Both the position numbers and the translations under genes were made by a program. Positions 22,628-35,221 of a DNA stretch of 64,000 bases are shown here, piece after piece. The notes under the pieces were generated by a model, which was given only the letters and a program-made list of their open reading frames with translations, was not told the DNA's origin and did not search any database. How positions within the stretch are numbered: the stretch's first letter is position 1; each line of letters opens with the position of its first letter. The stretch lies in NCBI GenBank assembly GCA_029844215.1, contig CM056726.1, positions 33,845,001 to 33,909,000 on the forward strand. The letters run 5' to 3'. The DNA comes from Przewalskia tangutica. Taxonomy: Eukaryota > Streptophyta > Magnoliopsida > Solanales > Solanaceae.

Positions 22628-25600
22628 TGTTACACCCCGTATTTTTAAGGCAATAAGATGATAACGTACGAAGGAAATTGAGATTTGAATTTCAGAAGGA
22701 AAGAAGGATTACTTTTCTTAAGGAAAATCTCGGGAATTTGTAAAGAAAAAGGGTTATTAATTGGAATTCGGTTCTCAAATTTGGTATTTGAGACTTTTGG
22801 AATATATTGGAATTATGGATTTTTATTTTCGGATTTTGGTGATGTGGGGCCCACCCGGGAAATTTTACGGTTTTGTGGGGCCCACAATATTTTGAGATAT
22901 TTTGGCCAATTATGGATTTTTGGGAGATGAAATATTTTTTTGACCAATGAGAGGGTGACACGTGGCACCCCCTTTGACTATTTGACTTGGTCTTGGAAGA
23001 TATTTTGGAGACAAGTGGAGGTGGGTCCCACTCCACTTGTCAAGCATCCAACCCTTGAGATACATTATATACACATAAAGGCTTGCAAGACTTAGCCTTA
23101 TACATTTTCATCCAAGAAAGTCCTCATCTCTTTCCCTTAGCTCCATAAAAATCGAGAGCTTCATTAGTGATAACAAAGTGTTGATTAAGTTTCTTACTCC
23201 TAGATTAAGGTCCCTAACCAAGTGTTAAACCAAGATATTATTCCAAGAATGCAAAACATGTTGTTGGCCGAGAATAGAGGGTGAAACCCTAGGGGTTCCG
23301 TCGACTTTTTGGTGATGGAATGTGAAGGGAAGTTGCTCCTAAGGTTGTAGGGGATACATATTTGTGATTGGATCTTGAAGAAATGGAGCGAAACGAAAAC
23401 TACGGGCCATTGTTGAGCATTCTTCCCGGGACGTTTTTGGGCACAAAGATGAGGTAATAGTTCTTCAAAAATTAAAGTAATTGCATATTACTTATCGTTA
23501 TAATGTATAGATGAATTCATGTTAAGGGAGAAATTGAAAATAAGATGTGTATGAGGTAGATATGTTGTTGGCCGATTTGAGACAATTTTGTGCCCTTGAT
23601 TTCGTTTGTTATATGGTTGTTGTTATCCACACTTGTCGCATGCTAAAATAAGGTAATATGGTTGTTGATAAGTTGGTATGTCATATATGGAAGTGTTGGA
23701 ACTCGAATTGGAATAAAATGGATTAAGGAAAGAGTTATCAGATTGTAGTTGTTTTAGCCAGAAAAGCGCTCCAAAGCGTTAGACGTTGTCGTATCATTTT
23801 ATGGACTGTTTTGGGGGTGTGGTTATGCTGGAAAAATCAGCCATAATATGCATGTTTAAGTGTAGTAGTTGCTAATGAAATTCCTAAGGAAATAGGGGTG
23901 TGGAAAGGTTTTGAAACGCCTGCATTTCTGTCGTTATTGTTGGATTCTGATCGTTTTTATGGGCTGATTTGTGGTATTTTGTATAAGCGTAGGGCAGAAT
24001 TTTACACGTCGATTAGGCGTGTAATACCCTTTGGCTAACTGTTGGTTGCGCCTTAAATGTGGCTTGTTGGTTGATGAATACGGGCCTTGGAAAAGGTAGA
24101 AAAGTACGTAGAAACAAAGGAAGTGCTGCCCGATTTTCCGTAGAATTTGGGGGCAAATTGTTTGGTATAAGTCTTACAATAGTAAGCTTAAAATTGATAG
24201 AAGTGTTATCGTCATTATAGGTTGAAGTACTACGTGTAGCATATTCTACTTGGAGGGTGGAATAACCAATAAAGTTGAAGTACTTTGGAGCGTATTGCTA
24301 CTTGTCGTATGGGTTAGTCGTCACGAAGTATGTGAACTTCTTCCTTCTATCGACATGACTATCCTTGAAATATACTTGCCTTGTTTTGGAGTATACGTGA
24401 CTTGTTTTCTTGAAGTACTTACCTTGTCATTAGGAGGTATTCATGTTATTGATTTTATGCAAAAAACATGTCTAAAATATTCCTAAGTTCTTACCAAAGT
24501 CTTATGGGGGATGTTGGTAAGAGTCGTTAGGAAGTATTGGAGTCGAGTTGACCTTGCTAATTTACTACACTAATGAGAATAGGTGTCGAACAAGCCACTG
24601 CAGCGTTAATAAAAATGTATCGACAATCAATTATATTGAAATGAGTAGAATTCTCCATCTGCATAGAAACTAAGATAAGACAAAATTATATTACATTTTC
24701 TAGATCATGGCTGCTTTAACAAGATCGTTATAAACGAGTATAACCTATTCACAGCTCATAAAAGTATTAATTTTGAAAGTACACGAGACTTGGATTTCGA
24801 TAGTATATGTTACTTGATTCAAAGAGAATAAGTAACTCGATTTGAAAAGTATACGTTACTTGATTCAAAGAGAATAAGTAACTTGATTTGAAAAGTATAT
24901 GTTACTTAATTTAAATAGTAGAAGTAACTTGATTTAAATGCACAAGTTACTTGGTTTTAAAAGTATAAGTTACTTGATTTTAAAAGGGTAAGTAACTTGG
25001 TTTTAATAGTGAAAGTGCTTTTGGATTCAACTCCCTAAATATTTCATGAAACGATTCTTTTTTAAAGAATAGACGTACATAGTAATTTGGGTTCAAATCC
25101 CGTACATGATATGGTAGTGCTTTAGTTTTCTAAAATGAAAGTGTTATAACGGCTTTATGGGAAGTTTGTTATAACAAGGTTTGTGAAAAGTCAATAGATG
25201 GTTGAAAATGTTGTAAGGAAATCATGTGAGAATGTCCATGGTTAAGTCCTTAATATAGTACATGATATGTGGCACTTTGATTTTGTAAGATGTTTTAAAG
25301 TAATACGTGATGTCTATTGCCCTGATTTGTCAAACCATGTCTTAGAAATATACTTAGTATGATAAGTGTCTTGATGATGGTTTCAACATGATACATGTAT
25401 TGGATTCTACTTCCTAGTGATACATGTAGTACTTGGGCTTTTCTAAAAATGGAAATTTAGTTTATAAAGTGAATGTACGACTCACGTACATTGTTGTAAT
25501 GAACTTTAATCCTTAGTGATGCAAGTGTGATAGTGCCTTGGTGTTATAAAATGAAAGACTTGTTAGTGTCTTGGTTATTTTAGAAAGGAAGACATGGTAT

Positions 25601-27000
25601 TGTCTTGTTTGTTTTAAAAGGAAGACATGGTATTGTCTTGTTTGTTTTAAAAGGAAGACATGGTATCGTCTTGTTTGTTTTAAAAGGAAGACATGGTATT
25701 GTCTTGTTTGTTTTAAAAGGAAGGCATGGTATTGTCTTAGTTATTTCAGAAAGGAAGGCATGGTATTGTCTTGTTTGTTTTAAAAGGAAGGCATGGTATT
25801 GCCTTGGTTGTTCAAAAGGATGGTGCCTTCATTTTGTCTAATGAGAGTTAAAGATTACTTAACTTGCATAAGTTGTTCATGATAGTCATTGGTGCTAGTG
25901 TTATGAGTATAATTGCGGGGTAAACCCCCAAGACATTATACATCCCCTGAGTATGATTGCGGGGTAAACCCCCAAGACATTATACATATTCCGTGGATTT
26001 GATCCCTACGATGCGAGGAAACTACCTCATGCGAGTCTGTAGGGCTCATGCGGGTATAATAGTCCCATGCGGGTGAAATAATCATATGCGAGGAAATTAC
26101 CTCATGCGGGTCCACCTGATCTATGCGGGTAAAATAGTTCTATGCGAGGAAATTACCTCATGCGGGTCCACGTGACCTATGCGGGTGAAATAGTCCCAGG
26201 AGTAGGATTGCATAAATAGTCCCAGTGTACTGATATTTGAGTATTGTACTTTTTACATGCCGACTATGAGATTGGAATTCCACGGGCATGCTTATCTGAT
26301 GATGGTGGTATATTATACTTGTTACATCTTGTGGTGATGTTGTATTCCAGGCGTATACGTGATATTATATCTTTGAGGCAAGTGTCCCTGATTTTGACAT
26401 TACTTTCATATGTGAAAGTGGTACGATGTTATAGTAGTACAGTGATACAAGGTACAGTTGGCTCTGATTATTATATGACATGGTAGGATCTGGTATGTGA
26501 TTTTCATACTTGCCCCTGTCATTCTTTTGTACAATTATGATCTTGTTTACTGTACTGTATTTTCGTTCCATACTTGGTACCTGTTGTACTGACCTCCTTC
26601 GGGGGCTGCGTTCATGTCCGCAGGTCTAGGTACTCATTTGTGGATCCGCGAGCTTAGGATCCTGGTTCAGCATTTTTAGATGACTCCAATGTTCTGGAGC
26701 TTGTCATTATGGCTGGGTATATTAAGAGGTACGGCGGGGCCTTGTCCCGTCATAGTATTTGTCCAAATTTTTAGAGGTCTGTATTCATATGTGGGCTGGA
26801 CTGGCTAGAGTTGTATTTACATTGTTGAACAGTGTAGACCCTTTTGGGTGATTTATATTATGGCAGCCTTATCGGCTTTGCCTTTGTTTTAAGAAGAAAA
26901 AAAATGAGTGTTATTTATCTTCCGCGGTTTATTGTGTTGTATGAATAGAAGGGTGCCCAGGTAGGGCACCAGTCGCGGGCCGGGGGTTCGGGGCGTGACA
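22628..27000 (+). repeat. Family A LTR 3 (4373 bp)
   Basis: It runs from TGTTACACC to CGTGACA. It shares the 25-bp deletion with LTR 2, so LTRs 2 and 3 descend from one LTR. A patch at 23758-24012 has clustered changes (ACTG becoming AGCG, for example) not present in LTR 2. Subrepeats lie at 25571-25830. Confidence 0.9.
25571..25830 (+). repeat. 33-bp subrepeat array in LTR 3 (about 7 units)
   Basis: Almost identical to the LTR 2 array, as expected from the recent unit duplication. Confidence 0.85.
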
Positions 27001-28379
27001 GAGTGGTATCAGAGCAGTTAGTCCTCGGAATGTCTATAGACCGTGTATAGTAGAGTCTTGTTTATCGGTGTGTTGTGCACCACATCTATAAATAGGACTC
27101 TACAGTACATTTAGGATTGGTTTCCCTTCCTCTCACTCTGAGATCGTGCGATAGAGATGTGTTGTTAGGGCAGTCTTTCCCTAACGTATTATTGTGATTG
27201 CAGCTTTGAGTAAGGCAACAGTGGCCCAAAACAGATTTTATGGATTGCGTATCCAGGTTGGTAAAATTATCGTATAGATGGTATTATTATGATGTATATA
27301 TGTACGAGTATATTTATTCGGGGCTATGTGTGTTGCCTAGAATAACTATGAGTTACCATAAGTTGGTAAAGTCTTGATAAATACTTGGAAGGTGTGAAAC
27401 AGTTTATTGAATCCACACCTAGGCTTTATATATGTACTGACTTGGAATAGTCAGAAGGTAATGAACGGTCTGAGATTGTGATAACACTCTTAAAAGAGAT
27501 CATGTTTAATTGATTGAGAGCATACCATGTTGTTAGATTAAGTTGTGTTGTACGCTTAAGTGATTAAGTGAATAATAATGGTATGGAGTAATTAGAGTTG
27601 TTGTGAGTAAGCCAACATGATTATGAGATATTAAGAAGCTACATTTCCCGTATGTGGGGACTGATAATGTAGGCTTGGGGCATAGAAAAATTGTGAACCT
27701 TAGAATATTGATAACCGCTAAGACCTTAGATGTATAAGTCCTTCTCGTGTAGTAAGATTTATTTCAGACCAAGAATAAGAATTTAGTGCGACAATGGGTC
27801 GGGTTGTGGAACGATTACGGGCCAACCCGTAGCCTGAAATGGAGTGGGGTCAGTTGAAGGTGGTCCCACTATGTGATAGAGTCACGAGGGTGCAAGGCCC
27901 AAGTCTAGTTAATCGTTGTACGAGTTCGTGGACGCGTTCCACCATAACCGGGTCGTGAGGGCCGAGAAGGGCCTTAACGGAAATTGAATCTAAGTATAAT
28001 GACCAAGTTTGGATATAGTAACTCCAAGGATTTGAAAACAGAAGCAATATGTGAGATTATGTACGTATACTAGAATAAGTTTGGAAGTACGAGAAGAGTA
28101 CGACAAGTAAGAAAAGGAACGAACAAGTGTTAAAAGAATTGAAGTGTATATAATTATGACTAATGAAAGTACGAAAGGAAAATCCTTTTAGTCCATGAAT
28201 GGAAGTTAATAGTGGTAATGTACACTCTATATTTGAGATGTATATGTATGTGTGATATATTGTGGTCATATGTGGCATAATTGATTTCGTTGAAGTGTAG
28301 TTTAAGGAGACTATACCAAGATTTGTTTAGAATGGACCTAGTATGAACATTCGGGATGAATGTTTCTAAGGGGGAAGGA
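27001..28379 (+). other. Family A internal region 3
   Basis: It is more diverged from regions 1 and 2 than they are from each other. The PBS at 27004-27015 is TGGTATCAGAGC, a full match to the plant initiator tRNA-Met consensus. The PPT AAGGGGGAAGGA is at 28368-28379. No coding capacity was seen. Confidence 0.85.
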
Positions 28380-31349
28380 TGTTACACCCCGTATTTCCAA
28401 GGCAATGAGATGAGAACGTACGAAGGAAATTGAGATTTGAATTTCAGAAGGAAAGAAGGATTACTTTTCTTAAGGAAAAATCTCGGGAATTTGTAAAGAA
28501 AAAGGGTTATTAATAGGAATTCGGTTATCAAATTTGGTATTTGAGACTTTTGGAATATATTGGAATTATGGATTTTTATTTTCGGATTTTGGTCATGTGG
28601 GGCCCACCCAGGAAATTTTACGGTTTTGTGGGGCCCACAATATTTTAAGATATTTTGGCCAATTATGGATTTTTGGGAGATGAAATATTTTTTTGACCAA
28701 TGAGAGGGTGACACGTGACACCCCCTTTGACTATTTGACTTGGTCTTGGAAGATATTTTGGAGACAAGTGGAGGTGGGTCCCACTCCACTTGTCTTGCTA
28801 CACTTAGGCCCTCCACTTGTCAAGCATCCAACCTTTGAGATACATTATATACACATAGAGGCTTGCAAGACTTAGCCTTATACATTTTCATCCAAGAAAG
28901 TCCTCATCTCTCCCCCTTAGCTCCATAAAAATCGAGAGCTTCATTAGCCAATAACAAAGTGTTGATTAAGTTTCTTACTCCTAGATTAAGGTCCCTAACC
29001 AAGTGTTAAATCAAAATATTATTCCAAGAACACAAAATATATTGTTGGCCGAGAATAGAGGGTTAAACCCTAGGGGTTCCGTCGACTTTTTGGTGATGGA
29101 AGGTGAAGGGAAGTTGCTCCTAAGGTTGTAGGGGATACATATTTGTGATTGTATCTTGAAGAAATGGAGCGAAACGAAAACTACGGGCCATTGTTGAGCA
29201 TTCTGCCCGGGACGTTTTTGGGCACAAAAATGAGGTAATAGTTCTTCAAAAATTAAAGTAATTGGATATTAATTATTGTTATAATGTATAGATGAATTCA
29301 TGTTAAGGAAGAAATAGAAAATAAGATGTGTATGAGGTAGATATGTTGTTGGCCGATTTGAGACAATTTTATGCCCTTGGTTTCGTTTGTTATATGGTTG
29401 TTGTTATCCACACTTGTCGCATGTTAAAATAAGGTAATATGGTTGTTGATAAGTTGGTATGTCATATATGGAAGTGTTGGAACTCGAATTGGAAAAAAAT
29501 GGATTAAGGAAAGAGTTATCATATTGTAGTTGTTTTAGCCGAAAAACTGCCCAAACTGTTAGACGTTGTCGTATCATTTTATGGACTGTTTTGGGGGTGT
29601 GGTTATGCTGGAAAAATCAGCCCTAATATGCATTTTTAAGTGTATTAGTTTCTAATGAAAGTACTAAGGAAATAGGGGTGTGGAAAGGTGTTGAAACGCC
29701 TCACATTTTACCCTCGTTATTGTTGGATTACAGACTGTTTTTATGGGATGATTTGTGGACTGTTTTGTATAACTGTGGGGCAGAATTTTACACGTTCAGT
29801 TAAGCGTGTAATACCCTTTAGCTAACTGTTGGTTGCGCCTTAAATGTGGCTTGTTGGTTGATGAATACGGGCCTTGGAAAAGGTGGAAAAGTACGTAGAA
29901 ACAAAGGAAGTGCTGCCCGATTTTCCGTAGAATTAGAGGGCAAATTGTTTGGTATAAGTCTTACAATAGTAAGCTTGAAATTGATAGAAGTGTTATCGTC
30001 ATTATAGGTTGAAGTACTACGTGTAGCATATTCTACTTGGAGGGTGGAATAGCCAATATAGTTGAAGTACTTTGGAGCGTATTGCTACTTGTTGTATGGG
30101 TTAGTCGTCACGAGGTATGTGAACTTCTTCCTTCTATCGACATCACTATCCTTGAAATATACTTGCCTTGTTTCGTGACTTGTTTTCTTGAAGTACTTAC
30201 ATTGTCATTAGGAAGTATTCATGTTATTGATTTTATGCAAAAAAACATGTCTAAAATATTCCTAAGTTCTTACCAAAGTCTTATGGGGGATGTTAGTAAG
30301 AGTCGTTAGGAAGTATTGGAGTCGAGTTGACCTTGCTAATTTACTACACTAATGAGAATAGGTGTCGAACAAGCCACTGCAGCGTTAATAAAAATGTATC
30401 GACAATCAATTATATTGAAATGAGTAGAATTCTCCATCTGCATAGAAACTAAGATAAGACAAAATTGTATTACATTTTCTAGATCATGGCTGCTTTAACA
30501 AGATCGTTATAAACGAGTATAACCTATTCACAACTCATAAAAGTATTAATTTTGAAAGTACACGAGACTTGGATTTCGATAGTATATGTTACTTGATTCA
30601 AAGAGAATAAGTAACTCGATTTGAAAAGTATATGTTACTTGATTCAAAGAGAATAAGTAACTTGATTTGAAAAGTATATGTTACTTAATTTAGAAGTAAC
30701 TTGATTTAAAGGCATAAGTTACTTGGTTTTAAAAGTGTAAGTTACTTGAGTTTAAAAGGGTAAGTAACTTGGTTTTAATAGTGAAAGTGCTTTTGGATTC
30801 TACTCCCTAAATATTTCATGAAACGATTCTTTTTTAAAGAATAGACGTACATAGTACTTTGGGTTCAAATCTCGTACATGATATGGTAGTGCTTTAGTTT
30901 TCTAAAATGAAAGTGTTATAACGGCGTTATGGGAAGTTTGTTATAACAAGGTTTGTGAAAAGTCAAGAGATGGTTGAAAATGTTGTAAGGAAATCATGTG
31001 AGAATGTAAATGGTTAAGTCCTTAATATAGTACATGATATGTGGCACTTTGATTTTCAAAGATGTTTTAAAGTAATACGTGATGTCTATTACCCTGATTT
31101 TGCAAACCATGTCTTAGAAAGATACTTAGTATGATAAGTGTCTTGATGATGGTTTCAAAATGATACATGTATTGGATTCTACTTCCTAGTGATACATGTA
31201 GTACTTGGGCTTTTCTAAAAATGAAAATTTAGTTTATAAAGTGAATGTACGACTCACGTACATTGTTGTAATGAAGTTTAATCCTTAGTGATGCAAGTGT
31301 GATAGTGCCTTGGTGTTATAAAATGAAAGACTTGTTAGTGTCTTGGTTA

Positions 31350-31560
31350 TTTTAGAAAGGAAGACATGGTATTGTCTTGTTTTTTTTAAAAGGAAGACAT
31401 GGTATTGTCTTGTTTATTTTAAAAGGAAGACATGGTATTGTCTTGTTTGTTTTAAAAGGAAGGCATGGTATTGTCTTGGTTATTTCAGAAAGGAAGGCAT
31501 GGTGTTGTCTTGTTTGTTTTAAAAGGAAGGCATGGTATTGCCTTGGTTGTTCAAAAAGAT
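31350..31560 (+). repeat. 33-bp subrepeat array in LTR 4 (about 6 units)
   Basis: Same unit as in LTR 1, with an intermediate copy number. Confidence 0.8.
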
Positions 31561-32261
31561 GGTGCCTTCATTTTGTCTAATGAGAGTTAAAGATTACTTA
31601 ACTTGCATAAGTTGTTCATGATAGCCATTGGTGCTAGTGTTATGAGTATAATTGCGGGGTAAACCCCCAAGACATTTGTTATAGGAATACGAGTTTGCTT
31701 TAAAGTTAGCCTTTTATTTGTGAAGAATGAAAATTCCGACTATGTCATTTAGTATTTTTGCGGATTTTTAACATTTTGGACATTGGGTTGGCTTCTTTTG
31801 TCTTGGAGTTGGTAGGATATTTTGTGTGCAAGTTGGCGAGGACAGATGAAGAGTTCTTCATCCACAAAAGCTTTCAAGTCTAAAATCCTTTGTTAGCCCA
31901 CACTGGTGGCGAAATCTAGGTAGAAAAGTTGTCTTCTAGTACAGTTATAATGCCCAAAATATCCTTAGTAGAAGTTGTGAAGAACGAGCTAAACCTTGCT
32001 CACGACTTTATCTAGGATATTATTCTAACCCTCTTTTGAATTAGAGAATAGTATTAGAATAAGTATTAGATACTTAGAAGAATATAAGAAGAATAATTGA
32101 GCGTACTTCGCGTGAGTCTGATGAACAAGCATGATATTTTATAATATAATCATTTTTAGAAGATAAATATTTGGTTTTAAAACAAAAGCGTAAGAGTTAT
32201 ACTGGCTTTATGGGAAGTTAGGTATTTACTTGTTTTGTTTATAAAAGAAGATTGTTTGATA

Positions 32262-32645
32262 AGGCGAGCGGCGGTTCTTTTGGTGGTCCCTCGGGTAAGC
32301 GGCGGCAATCGTCGGTGCACGACCGGCCCAGCATGGCGCTCCTCATCATTGCCCAAAGCCGCGCGAGGCGAGGAGGCGTTCAGGGCCGAGACTTGCGAGT
32401 GCGGCGCCGGGGTGCTAACCGTTGTGTGCCGTTGTGAAGTGTGTTGTGAATGGCATTCTGGGAGCTTACTATAGCTGTGTGGCGGGGTCGCTTTGGCGGC
32501 GGTGCTTTGTCAGGCTTTGTGTTGTCAACCGGTGGTAGTTGTATCCTCACCTATTGTAATTCACTTTCCTACTTGTAAATTTCCATTATCATTTATGCCT
32601 AAGTGTTGTTTTGTGGCGTGTGTGGCATTTGCATGTTTCGGAGAA
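32262..32645 (+). other. GC-rich internal segment of element D
   Basis: This segment is much richer in G+C than its surroundings, with GGCGG, GCGCGAGGCG and GTGCGGCGCC words. Two overlapping short frames are open (32235-32474 and 32252-32437) but neither resembles a known protein. It could be captured host sequence or the element's own internal region. Confidence 0.4.
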
Positions 32646-34050
32646 TGTTATACCCGTATTTGGAATACGTCTGGTTGGCTTTAAAGTTAGCCTTGGGCGT
32701 TTTATTTGTAGAATCGTTTTCGAATGAAGCGTTTCCGAAAATTCCGACTATGTCATTTAGTATTTTTGCGGATTTTTAGAGGCGAAACATTTTGGAGCGG
32801 GAGGCGACACTTGTCACCTCCGGGCGATTGGGTTTTTGTCTTGGAGTTGGTAGGATATTTTGTGTGCAAGTTGGCAATCCTCTTGCACTTGTCTTCATCT
32901 TGGCCATTGGTTGCTATAAATACCCTCTTGAGATGAAGAGTTCTTAAAGCTTTCAAGTCTAAAAATCCTTCCTCTCCCTTTGTTCTACCACTACATTGTG
33001 CGAAATCTACCCCTCGGTAGAAAAGTTGTCTTCTTATAATGCCCAAAATACCCTAGCCCAAATCCCTTAGTCCTTAGTAGAAGTTGTGAAGAACGAGCTA
33101 AACCTTGCTCAGCGACTTTATCTAGGATATTATTAACTAATCCTAACCTCTTTTGAATTAGAGAATACTTTGTAGTATTAGAATAAGTATTAGATACTTA
33201 GAAGAATATCGAAGGGTTTAAAAGAAGAATAATTGAGCTGTTTCAGTAGAATTATGAACCCCTGTTTAGAATGACTTTGATAGATATTATTATACATATT
33301 GACTTGGCGGTGGTTTTAAAGGTATGTGATTCTTCCTAAAGCATGATATTTTATAATATATTACTGAATAATAACTACGGCAATGTCTTTGACTTAAGCT
33401 GAATAATACTTATGGCAATGCCTGGCTTAAGCTAATACTAACAAAGAAAAAACATTTCAAAAGAATCGAATCATTTTTAACGGAAGATAAATATTTGGTT
33501 TTAAAACAAAAGCGTAAGAGTTATCGCTTTATGGGAAGTTAGGTATAGAAGATAAAAATTACTTGTTTTGTTTATAAAAGCCTAAGATTGTTTGATAAGT
33601 AGACATGTTATGTTAGTGTCTTGTAAAGTCCATTTATTGTATCACTACCCGTCTATTTGATCATTTTTTGAGGCTATGGAGCCTAGGCGGATCTGCCCCG
33701 ATGCGAAATATCTCAATGATACTATGGGCGATCATTCGCGGCCTAGAATAGATTTTGTTGTTTGTGATGTGGCTTATGTGCAATTGGTGATTGTATTTGT
33801 GAAAAGGTTTTAAATACTTTGATTTCATTTTAAGTACTTTATAGTTTCACATCTAGATCCACATCCTTAGGATCTTTGCGTTGGTGTCGTATGATCTCCT
33901 GTAGATAGTTTTGTATGGCGAACTTGAGTTATTTATATTATAAAGGCAAGCTTTTCATCGAATAAAGCGTATCTTATTTTATAAAGCTTCTGTCTTGTTT
34001 TATATTCTTACTCGATGTATGACTACTTGGGTGCCGCCCTATTCGTGACA
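32646..34050 (+). repeat. Family D 3' LTR (1405 bp)
   Basis: It begins TGTTATACCCGTATTTGG and ends TCGTGACA. TATAAATA at 32915-32922 is a good TATA-box candidate. The truncated partner at 31677-32261 lacks many short internal pieces and the last ~450 bp. Confidence 0.75.
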
Positions 34051-35221
34051 ACATTATACATCCCCTGAGTATGATTGCGGGATAAACCCCCAAGACATTA
34101 TACATATTATGTGGATTTGCTCCCCACGATGCGAGGAAACTACCTCATGCGAGTCCGTAGGGCTCATGCGGGTGAAATAGTCTCATGCGGGTGAAATAGT
34201 CCTATGCGAGGAAATTACCTCATGCGGGTCCACGTGATCTATGCGGGTGAAATAGTCCTATGCGAGGAAATTACCTCATGCGGGTCCACGTGACCTATGC
34301 GGGTGAAATAGTCTCAGGAGTAGGATTGCATAATGATACTACGGGCGGGTGGCCCTAGATTGATCATAAGCTTTCTAGTTTAAAGCGGTAAAGTTTACTC
34401 TACTTTTAAAAAAAGCACAGTGTACTGATATTTGCGTATTGTACTTTTTACATGCCGACGGTGAGGTTGGAATTCCACGGGCATGCTTATCTGATGATGG
34501 TGGTATATTATACTTGTTACGTCTTGTGATGATGTTGTATTCCACGGCGTGCTTACGTGATATTATATCTTTGAGGCGGTGTCACGATTTTGACATGACT
34601 TTATGGTGAAAGTGATGCGGTGTTATAGTAGTCTGATGATACAAGTCTGATTGGCTCGATTATTATATGACACGGTAGGATCGGTATTTGATTTTCATAC
34701 TTGCCACTGCCATTCTTTTGTCTGATTATGATCTTGTTTCTTGTCTTGTATTTACATTCCATACTTGGTACATTGTCTTGACCTTGAAGTGCGTTCGTAT
34801 CCGCAGTCTAGGTACTCGATTGTGGATCCGCGAGCTTAGGATCTGGTTCAACATTTGAGATGGCTCGATGTTCCGAGCTTGTCATTATGGCTAGGTATAT
34901 TAAGAAGTGCAGCGGGGCCTTGTCGTCATAGTATTTGTCCAAATTCTTAGAGTGCAGCTGATTCGTATGTGTTGGTGACTAGAGTTGTATTTATATTGTT
35001 GAACAGTGTAGACCCTTTTGGGTGATTTATATTATGGCAGTCTTATCGACTTTGCCTTTGTTTTAAGAAGAAAAAAAATGAGTGTTATTTATCTTCCGCA
35101 GTTTATTGTGTTGTATGAATAGAAGTGTGCCCAGGTAGGGCACCAGTCGTGTGCCCGGGGTTCGGGACGTGACAACATCATTAGGGCGCTTAGTCGCGGC
35201 CCGTCGGGTCGGATCGTGACA

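Larger units (their letters stand above)
31677..34050 (+). mobile_element. Small LTR element D inserted in LTR 4, TSD ACATT
   Basis: The insert begins TGTTATA and ends TCGTGACA and is flanked by ACATT at 31672-31676 and 34051-34055. The uninterrupted site in LTRs 1-3 reads GACATTATACATC, which confirms the empty site. Inside, a full LTR (32646-34050) is preceded by a collapsed, shorter version of the same LTR (31677-32261) and a ~384-bp unrelated GC-richer segment. No protein-coding domain was seen. Confidence 0.85.
11104..35174 (+). mobile_element. Tandem array of a non-autonomous LTR element (family A): LTR-int-LTR-int-LTR-int-LTR
   Basis: Four ~4.4-kb LTRs start TGTTACACCCCGTATTT at 11104, 16882, 22628 and 28380 and end CGTGACA (CGTGGCA in the first). 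They are separated by three internal regions of 1374, 1362 and 1379 bp, each with a tRNA-Met PBS just after the LTR and a purine tract just before the next LTR. The whole array is bordered by ACATT (11099-11103) and ACATC (35175-35179), an imperfect 5-bp TSD, which fits a single original insertion later multiplied by unequal recombination. No gag or pol frame is present, so this is a LARD-like element needing proteins from elsewhere. The fourth LTR is interrupted by another element (31677-34050). Confidence 0.85.
28380..35174 (+). repeat. Family A LTR 4, split by element D
   Basis: It runs from TGTTACACC to CGTGACA at 35174. Without the insertion at 31677-34050 and its TSD it measures about 4416 bp. 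It keeps the 25-bp segment that LTR 1 also has, so LTRs 1 and 4 look like the original outer pair. The region 34540-35000 carries the same unusual clustered variants as LTR 2. Confidence 0.85.
7300..35221 (+). mobile_element. Old degenerate gypsy-type LTR (family C) split by later insertions
   Basis: Positions ~7660-11103 align in order, but weakly, with the family-A LTRs. Shared landmarks are the 'ggactgttttgg' and 'aaaattgaggtaa' block near 7670, the tract around 10590-10800 (GTGCGTTAAACGCCCGCAGG, GGGGCCCTGTCCCATCAT, AGAGGTCTGTAGACAG), and the 'cagccttgtcgg' block near 10908. The last part resumes at 35175 after the family-A array and ends CGTGACA at 35221. It carries a tandem repeat (10148-10412) and a separate insert (8128-9479). 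The left end is uncertain, somewhere in 7300-7650, and no TSD was found. Confidence 0.5.

Noticed and set aside
32235..32474. GC-rich overlapping frames in element D, considered as a captured gene or rDNA
   Set aside because: No protein similarity was recognised and I could not match the text to 18S, 5.8S or 25S rRNA. It is left as an unassigned segment.
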